Assembly (NCBI GenBank): GCA_937884485.1 | Contig: CALGCG010000004.1 | Location: forward strand, 1 to 32,597 | Reading direction: 5' to 3' | Length of the DNA: 32,597 nt | From: an uncultured Bacteroidales bacterium | Lineage (GTDB): Bacteria; Bacteroidota; Bacteroidia; Bacteroidales; P3 | Part shown: positions 29,401-32,597 of the stretch, piece after piece | Position numbering within the stretch: position 1 is the stretch's first letter | How the letters are laid out: every line of letters begins with the position of its first letter | Notes under the pieces: generated by a model | The model's input: only the letters and a program-made list of their open reading frames with translations | Told to the model about the DNA's origin: nothing | Database searches by the model: none | Position numbers and translations under genes: made by a program

Positions 29401-32361
29401 GCCCACGTCGCCGCTGATGTCGTTGCCGCCGTAGGCATAGCCGAACACACCGCCGGAGAGCCACAGGATGGTCGAACCCGCGACATTGGCCATACGGCAG
29501 CCGCCGTAGACCTTCTCCACCATGATGTGCGACGTGTCCTCGCTATGCACGATGGTACTGATGACACGGGGACGCTGGTACTTCCAGCCGTCGAAACCTC
29601 GCACCGAGCTGTCCTGCACCCATTTGGGCAGGGAGTCGACAATCTCGCTATAGCGCATGTCGCCGGCATTGCCGCCGCCATAGACCGAGCTGATACCGCC
29701 GGAGACGAGGTTGATCTGCGCCACCGTGGCCATGTCGGCGCGGTTGTTGCCGCCGAAGAGCACGCGGATGTTGTAGCGGCCCGTCTCGCTGGTGAAGCGG
29801 TTGGGGTTCTGGTTGACGAGGTTCTTATAGTTGGTCCACTTGTCGGCCAGGCTGGGGTCGTAGAGGGGCTTGTTCACCAAGGAACCGCCCACCCACTGCT
29901 TGGTGATGGAGTCGTTCTCGAAGATGTAGCGCTCATCGCGGCAGTTCACCGTGCCGAGGGGACGGTTCACGTCGGCCATGTTGCCGCCCAGGTAGCAGGT
30001 GTCGATCATGCCGCCGAGGATGTTGACGTTGGCATGCGAGCCGTCCACCAGGTTGCCGCCGCCGAAGAGGTAGCGGATGCCGAACTGGCGGCCGTAGCCG
30101 GTGAAGTAGGTGTTGTGTATGTTGTTCTCGTTGGTGGTCTTGGTGTTGTGCACGTTGACGAAGACCGTCGAGGTGGCGGCCACCGAGCCGCCGTAGTTGT
30201 TGCCGCCGAAGACGGAATAGAGCGTGCCGCCGTGGATGTCGATGGAGACGGCATTGGCGGGGAGCAGCTCGTGCGAGGTGACGCCGATGAAGGCGTTCTC
30301 GGCACCGCCGAAGAGCGAGTCGATGTGGATGTGGTCGTTGCCGGCGTGGCCGTCGACACCCACGGTGATGTGGGCCGTCTTGATGTAGGGCACGGTGCCC
30401 ATGTACTGCTTGTCGGCCGCCGTCATGCAGTCGCCGCCGTTGCCGTGCTCGCTGACATCGGCCTGCGCGGGGCTATAGGAGCCTTCGCAACGCCACTGGG
30501 GTCTGTAACGGAAGTTGAAGTCGGCCACCAGGTCGGCAGCGTCCCAGGCAGCGTCGGCATAGGGGGCATAGCTCGAGGCGTTAATGCCCGCCAGGGCATG
30601 TTCCTCATAGTCGGCGGGCAGCGTGTTCCACTTGTAGACCTTGCCGTTGAAGAAGTAGGCCTGGTACTCGAGGTTGGTCTTGCCGTCGTTGTGCAGGTAG
30701 GGGTCCACGAGGGAGTCGGTGACGCCGTCGGCGGCCTTCACCACGGCGGGGTTGATGCCCTGGTAGGTATAGTAGCCGCAGCCGCCGCCGTAGGCATAGC
30801 CTATGTGCACGGGATGGTCGGCATCGGTCTTGGCGGTGCCCAGCTGGATGGTGGCACCCACATTGCCCTGCACCCAGCCGGCAATGTCGTTGCCGCCGTA
30901 GAGGGAGTAGATGGTGTCGGCGCTGTGCACCGTGACGTTGGTGTTACCCTTGACGTTGGCCATGCGGCCGCCGCCCACCACGTAGCCCCTCACGACAGGG
31001 GCCTTGGTGGGCTCGGGGAAGGGCGCATGCGCCACCTCGACGGAGAAGTCGAAGTGCACGCTGTCCTTCTGCACCACGCCGTTGGTGTAGGTGACGGTAT
31101 AGTAGACCCAGCCGTGGCTGCCACGGTTGGGCACGTTCTTGCAGTAGAGGGTGAAGTTGTTGCCCACGGTGGCGGTGTCAACCCAGCGCAGGGCGCTGCG
31201 GGTGATGCTGAACTGCTTGCTGGCCACCACGAGGGTCTCGTTCTCGGCACTCGGGGGGGTGTCGTGGCGCTCGTCCAGATTGTTGCCCCAGTAGTAGTGC
31301 GTGTCGCACGTCGGCATACCAGAGACTCCATAGATCATCTCGCCGGTACGCATGCGCCAGCTGTGGTTGATACCGCGGCGCGACGTCTCCTCAGCATATT
31401 CGTAGTAGCCCGGCACCACGGGAACCTCGGCGCCAGGGTTGTTCAGCACCGGCGTCACCGTCAGGGTCTCGCCGTACTTGAGCACGCTCGTGTCGGTCGT
31501 CAGACCCACCAAGCCCGTGTTCGTGGGGAAGTTCACTTTCTTCTCGTGGTATACCACCTCCACCGGCAGGTAGAGGGCGCCTTGGCCGGCAGGCATCCAC
31601 GTGGTGTCGCTGCCTTCGATGCTATTGACGATGGGGTCGCAGTAGGTATAGAACACATCGTTGCGGCGCACCTTGGCCTCCGGACGGCTGTAGGTGTCGC
31701 CCGACATGCGCCACACACCGTTGGCGGGGTTGCCGTCGGTGCCCACGGTGTCGTACATGATCCAGTAGTAGGCGTCGTGGCGCTCACCGTTGCGGTAGGT
31801 GATGTCGGTGATGGCGGCTCCGATGTCCCAGTTGTAGAACTTGGAATAGTAGGCCGTCGAGGCGCCGACCTCCACCTTCTCCACCGACAGCGCATTGCGC
31901 GTGCCGATGAGGTAGTAGCGGTAGTTGTCCCACTCCTGATAGTAGTAGCCCGTGACACCCGTGCGCTTCCACACGCAGTAGGGCGTGAAGCCCGTGGCCG
32001 TGGGGACGCTCTTGACGGCGGGGTGCCCCGGGTCGGTGGTGATGTCCAGCGCCAGGTAGTAGTCGCCGCGGCGCGTCTGGATGTTCACATTCGTGGCGTC
32101 GTAGAGGTGAATCTCCGCGCCGTAGCAGTCGTTCTCCAGCAGCACTTCGGTCTCACGCGCGCTGCCTTCAGGGCCTTCAAGCCATGTGTGAGTGCCGTTG
32201 GTGAGCGTGTAGTAGCCCGTGGCGCTCTCCTGGGCACGAAGGCCCTGCGGCAGCACCACAACACACACCAAGGCCAGCATCATCAGCGCCTTGCACAACT
32301 CACCGGTAGTTCCAAAAAGTTGATGTTTCATATCTTGCATCGTCAGTTTTTTGTTCTTCAT
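20233..32361 (-). CDS. Giant 4042-aa T9SS-exported repeat protein (YGG repeats, beta-helix, GLUG module)
   Basis: The product has an N-terminal export signal with hydrophobic core LCKALMMLALVCVVVLPQG ending LRAQ. A repeat region at about residues 480-1950 holds some 35 copies of a (V/I/L)-(Y/F)-G-G-(G/N/S/C) motif. A beta-helix-like region lies at about 2820-3060 (TVTLGSGTVVSNNYNG, GGTLALVNDVTIENNFV). A PKD/SprB-like stretch follows at about 3150-3190 (GGFFPYTYTWSG), then a GLUG-type module at about 3440-3840. The last roughly 72 residues are a type A T9SS sorting domain (EVKVYPNPTVNVVNVE to the final VVKR). The protein should therefore be secreted and attached to the cell surface. The frame extends upstream to a GTG at 32424, but ATG 32361 (MKNKKL) or 32331 (MKHQLF) fits better. 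It heads an operon with the 65-aa gene and the lipoprotein gene. Adhesin function is inference; no enzyme motif was recognised. Confidence 0.92.
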   Translation of the reverse strand: MKNKKLTMQDMKHQLFGTTGELCKALMMLALVCVVVLPQGLRAQESATGYYTLTNGTHTWLEGPEGSARETEVLLENDCYGAEIHLYDATNVNIQTRRGDYYLALDITTDPGHPAVKSVPTATGFTPYCVWKRTGVTGYYYQEWDNYRYYLIGTRNALSVEKVEVGASTAYYSKFYNWDIGAAITDITYRNGERHDAYYWIMYDTVGTDGNPANGVWRMSGDTYSRPEAKVRRNDVFYTYCDPIVNSIEGSDTTWMPAGQGALYLPVEVVYHEKKVNFPTNTGLVGLTTDTSVLKYGETLTVTPVLNNPGAEVPVVPGYYEYAEETSRRGINHSWRMRTGEMIYGVSGMPTCDTHYYWGNNLDERHDTPPSAENETLVVASKQFSITRSALRWVDTATVGNNFTLYCKNVPNRGSHGWVYYTVTYTNGVVQKDSVHFDFSVEVAHAPFPEPTKAPVVRGYVVGGGRMANVKGNTNVTVHSADTIYSLYGGNDIAGWVQGNVGATIQLGTAKTDADHPVHIGYAYGGGCGYYTYQGINPAVVKAADGVTDSLVDPYLHNDGKTNLEYQAYFFNGKVYKWNTLPADYEEHALAGINASSYAPYADAAWDAADLVADFNFRYRPQWRCEGSYSPAQADVSEHGNGGDCMTAADKQYMGTVPYIKTAHITVGVDGHAGNDHIHIDSLFGGAENAFIGVTSHELLPANAVSIDIHGGTLYSVFGGNNYGGSVAATSTVFVNVHNTKTTNENNIHNTYFTGYGRQFGIRYLFGGGNLVDGSHANVNILGGMIDTCYLGGNMADVNRPLGTVNCRDERYIFENDSITKQWVGGSLVNKPLYDPSLADKWTNYKNLVNQNPNRFTSETGRYNIRVLFGGNNRADMATVAQINLVSGGISSVYGGGNAGDMRYSEIVDSLPKWVQDSSVRGFDGWKYQRPRVISTIVHSEDTSHIMVEKVYGGCRMANVAGSTILWLSGGVFGYAYGGNDISGDVGTELGEGSYAVIDHKAVVLQSVYGGSNGLYHCSKNGRYLGGDAYLLKDRQGKVGDPHDEYANLLVPTHNNTNLYLNGGKVLYSAYGGGVKSHVGFEQGSNPKINVGGADRALTVLEGIQNGSIHVQMHDSAYVGSKAHHSTVLTDGNAYGGGYLSYLFGLGYATVGGTTEILGSLYAGNDCMGSLNSFGAYSIPDVKWYEMGPGNFTEVNQPGVPVTEFKASDGSNLNYLSGGSYNALYSTYLHIDGTPKINCVYGSGNGDYDYSDRSSLDAGPVCHFEYTEVTPLQESVFIDINTEGGMIDTVFGGGNGVGVQNNVEILFNSKVSNTLTVGTIFGGNNRENMESCVPDIILTQGTVKNVFGGGNSGSMNGSDEFTDVCGEAVTGVSTYVTVNTDKVTITDSLFGGCRMADVRGMAYIDIRNTQAGGINYVYGGNDISGKVNGNTRIDVSGGTVNNIYGGSNGRYDYQFMGSDANGNDDFAVYAFRSNHTDPASLVSEHSGGMPFVDSTTVNLYGGTINNSVYGGGSLGDCRATRVEVNDRVCPAKLTPDQLTINGAVFGGGEGDWENLNNERRGNVAKPEGNVGVEGGTYVHLHHANAISTAEGKTVAYGGGRGGDVENTNIKVFDTWDRPFDAIYGGCWGSDVLSTATVTMDGSNLGSAQNAFQLFGGNDYTGNVYKSVININSGKYGSIYGAGNGQYDYSQPPIAGKTIWIPSRNQVPNNEYVEINFADGHVDSNLFGGGLMGTTWRYKTDDLGEHIYETVGGNRYLIPDTSMDKATAMHADPNAYSYIIVNVHGGTFANNIFAGACGKDKQLVYGLKVLNMDGGEVSESVYGGSQRVNDGYPQECQGLTDSEIASSTNPMTKTTLRPSSILNLAGGIVKTSIYGAGYQGNTYGSVYVNVGSKAIEDSKVWTRKIGDFENAYAIFKPGTFHGNATALTAHHLILDASVYGGANWGSNDGSFDFRVPGFFGGESRIYVDGEGYNTTNESSAMPSMDIANSIIGSGTSVQGGDVHNSIHVYNYGSVDYNTCHASKTLRSIQRADELYLWNTAIYYDGATDAASAYPSQQFTINRVDTVKVRGYNVIDLNAVLTEVAQLHFYEDALDDSGNLVHTVSQDLFINDGSQCAADLEVCQRLQVIDPVTNKYAAMVVNNGVNVDIMTTDGGYGFVEGFGYLFAEVGTNAVVTARAKYIDVDHGNAEINFGDGGFMSSCKDSNQVPTISNTSVVWDLCTDGVNCNVAEYPYHNYQTTYRVWSVGHGKRTRFAVLLAHAEPDKLEQDKAVNLLDGSTTYNLSLAHAQLILPPTTPGHYYRLGTDGVTIEDDNSTMSFIDKTWNPSNWAAVGTDTASAHHEIHGDWETLSLASGSDESDLRKVNLILHDPATTFGLMMTSGQNFATDGSGYTKPKTVSGDWNQGGTAISGNNHVNIIQSFYSAQVGSDVNASPIMDLYLTYSTEFSNTMLGTVYFTLDEYESVHLRANYDGVNIISNTGAEVTAAEWNAAHPSATPLTSDWLDKNLEQPISVAITIATLLEKFKDMECDVLAMYNEGRSNTFVRKAVLPATLYARDVYLDSIKWWPEHCDRDEFNLTGSADEVLTDGDPNVFRLGIQPMDNISSTLTTTVGWHITSQDTAVDIFSTVKDFTGADYTDQMPFSKASGSSATCASPSKIGLNGMGIKIGELDGRGLAALNISLDYDGNKVYPDGIVGHVDLHFSAYNPVDTSRFKIRVNVKCRTRGDTIFVASADEIDRCGVHYTPGSLSEVDAGNTQKIGKRPAKYLQNFFQAFDPSIYQEGDVIAVIDTMKITGAVSIRGNDYSAVPIIRYSGHHHELPGECGVFRGTMFDVTGQDGVFTASCIDFNGSAVGRITGWDPAEEANYPEFWNATMAMPGSDPTKRLDTNMAYGPIISVHNGGTVTLGSGTVVSNNYNGYYIDGMGDSIRRLGGAINVTDGGTLALVNDVTIENNFVQVAPAGTDHPISGAIHVDKGAVALNASHKATAVTITDNFILDGTTGAFWTPFVKNGKTIRFTIDTNYTKTASNRNVYLTRTEGTPAATADIKSDMINLVSVLPSNTRVGVSKWFPGPEVRDTIRFAYGHKLTDLLQATRVNNNFISDEDYNIFYEYNVHNSWIFLHRCATFRHQLAGVDLPYIPAGAYAADSVLAYLPLMSATCPTGGDAIIYRVQGGFFPYTYTWSGSSDQTRTTSTVHSVMMDEVADTNYDNYIDAIADTLYTPHVSMTPHESTEDLLYHVEAQDVSGFCVLQKDIKVTLTKTSADDPEPFVVVPDAAHSNRDGWTDTSSATQAIGTRNYKAIKITPKVWVNRNAGTISAYLAGDDHVYQEEETVSAITGNDTIIGHDLEHLLFCEGDIIRLSTSPRTETTKFLMWDFDPYYSQTAKYVVPSRNSDVVAYYGPNDYWKDNITTEALAGALHDGNYEYVSRADAGSSTAGYVTTYNGDVHIYNENGLAWFISVVNGYNGQQVRPFYFNKVFVHQKDDGSAYDMKDHLWTPVGTQQYGFRGRFIGVGKPSVVTDSSTAPLPQGEQVVIRNIIVNEPSLNHVGLFGSLDTAQIRGIKLEAIFARGGQYVGGMAGKSVYSKFDNCAVADSIEDASTTSILTTHYVSGGFIGRSDHDEINNSTFVAKYVGDAVYSGGVLGYGTSSTVTNTGGLNISRMNGLYIGGLAGYLDGEAPHTRMIFFRTEGEPSTIANNYVRLLAESKGQQRVGGVVGYAENTVLENNYAYGDMHMADLHGGVAGALSDNTQTNHNYYASAAADRVVGVASASASQSDNASFRGKGNTVTLSQPVDGVNNLTRVLNRWVRSQNAAGGRYKTWRSDLDEVHDGYPIFGMPDVIPVSDTLLVEGCDQVEWQGILYNEDSQLSYSIIDSVEMVDSTLVTFIRLHHSTSTQLSDTALMGQDYEGYGFFVSATESELLRRSLDSADYVTIVLTDTLQTAYGCDSVITLNLSFHSDGGNEDIVEVTTTTEVKVYPNPTVNVVNVEAEQMSHVEIYDNEGRVLQNRDTYDVSRVTLDLSYYPSGIYYVRVHTPNGITIQKVVKR
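20840..22050 (-). other. GLUG-type module coding region in the giant gene
   Basis: The segment encodes a lead (VHIYNENGLAWFISVVNG, then WTPVGTQQYGFRGRFIGVGK), several repeats (YVGGMAGKSVYSKFDNCAV, VGGVVGYAENTVLENNYAYG, HGGVAGALSDNTQTNHNYYA) and a closing LTRVLNRWV...DGYPIFGMP. The same order of lead, repeats and close is found in the lipoprotein gene downstream. Confidence 0.7.
26500..30990 (-). repeat. YGG-motif repeat region of the giant gene
   Basis: About 35 copies of a (V/I/L)(Y/F)GG(G/N/S/C) core, usually preceded by GG-x-(I/V) and spaced 20-60 residues apart, cover this stretch. The copies fall into classes (GGNNR..M, GGGN.G.M, GGCRMA.V, GGNDISG, GGSNG.Y). Those classes recur in the same order at about 29765-29310 and 28410-28007, which shows a higher-order repeat. 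Confidence 0.85.
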
Positions 32362-32479
32362 TTCAGTCGTTGTCCGTTTCCTTTGCAGCCCACAGCGTCT
32401 ATTACACCTACGTGCACAATCCACGCAAAAACATGATATATAATAATATACACCATGAGTCTACAATACGTTCAAATTG

Positions 32480-32487
32480 CAAATATA
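32480..32487 (-). promoter_or_regulatory. -7 box of the giant surface operon
   Basis: The minus strand carries TATATTTG (32487-32480), a full -7 consensus, in a very AT-rich setting. At 19-21 nt upstream there is only a T-run (TTTT/TTTA), so the -33 box is weak. The leader to ATG 32361 would be about 110 nt. The remaining leader, 32362-32472, holds no further feature I can support. Confidence 0.6.
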
Positions 32488-32564
32488 CAAAAAAATATCA
32501 AATACATAAAAAAAATATTCCCCGCCCCCGCTCCGCCCCCTCTTCGCCCCTTGTTCGGCCCTTC

Positions 32565-32597
32565 TTATATAGTTCTTATATCGTTCACATATAGTTC
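32565..32597. repeat. 11-nt tandem repeat at the right edge
   Basis: Three consecutive units are present: TTATATAGTTC (32565-32575), TTATATCGTTC (32576-32586) and ACATATAGTTC (32587-32597). The array reaches the window edge and may continue. A C-rich tract (32520-32562) lies between it and the promoter. Confidence 0.75.

Noticed and set aside
32362..32424. GTG start at 32424 for the second giant gene
   Set aside because: It would add an Arg/Cys-rich stretch of 21 residues before the export signal. ATG 32361 or ATG 32331 gives a more normal N-terminus.
22984..32436. Plus-strand open frames of 1350 and 1793 codons opposite the second giant gene
   Set aside because: The longer one (27055-32436) is in the same codon register as the giant gene and shows the same low-complexity composition. 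The minus strand carries the T9SS sorting domain and the YGG repeats, which settles the coding strand.

Overview
The window comes from a Bacteroidota genome, most likely an uncultured gut- or rumen-type member of the Bacteroidales. The evidence is a type IX secretion (T9SS) C-terminal sorting domain, a fimbrillin-like lipoprotein, a Bacteroidota-type LptD, -7 promoter boxes of the form TAnnTTTG (TATATTTG, TATCTTTG), and little sign of Shine-Dalgarno use. I cannot place it to genus. No tRNA, rRNA, CRISPR array, transposase or phage gene was found.

Layout. (1) 1-9961, minus strand: the N-terminal 3320 codons of a giant secreted protein that runs off the left edge. It has a signal peptide, nine jelly-roll ('choice-of-anchor J'/cleaved-adhesin-like) domains, FN3-like linkers and three copies of another repeat module. 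(2) 9962-10727: its roughly 350-nt leader, with a 54-codon small ORF, a hairpin and a consensus promoter, then an 11-nt tandem repeat patch and a terminator. (3) 10728-14533, minus: a tightly packed housekeeping operon in the order amidase (two SPOR domains), GldA-like ABC ATPase, pyrF, four-helix membrane protein. (4) 14534-14649: two promoters that face each other, their -7 boxes forming a perfect inverted repeat. (5) 14650-17564, plus: lptD and a MerR-type regulator. (6) 17565-17719: a convergent junction with 22/11-nt repeats and a 16-bp perfect hairpin. (7) 17720-32361, minus: a three-gene surface operon of a 4042-aa T9SS-exported repeat protein, a 65-aa small protein that overlaps it by 4 nt, and a fimbrillin/GLUG lipoprotein. 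(8) 32362-32597: promoter region with a third 11-nt tandem repeat patch.

How the genes relate. The central part concerns the envelope: peptidoglycan cleavage, LPS insertion and an ABC ATPase, with pyrimidine synthesis carried along. The flanking parts are very large surface proteins. The operon at 17720-32361 is the best candidate for an undescribed system: the giant protein and the outer-membrane lipoprotein appear to end in the same kind of GLUG-type module, and the 65-aa protein lies between them under likely translational coupling. All functional statements about the giant proteins are inference from repeats and export signals; no enzymatic domain was recognised in them.
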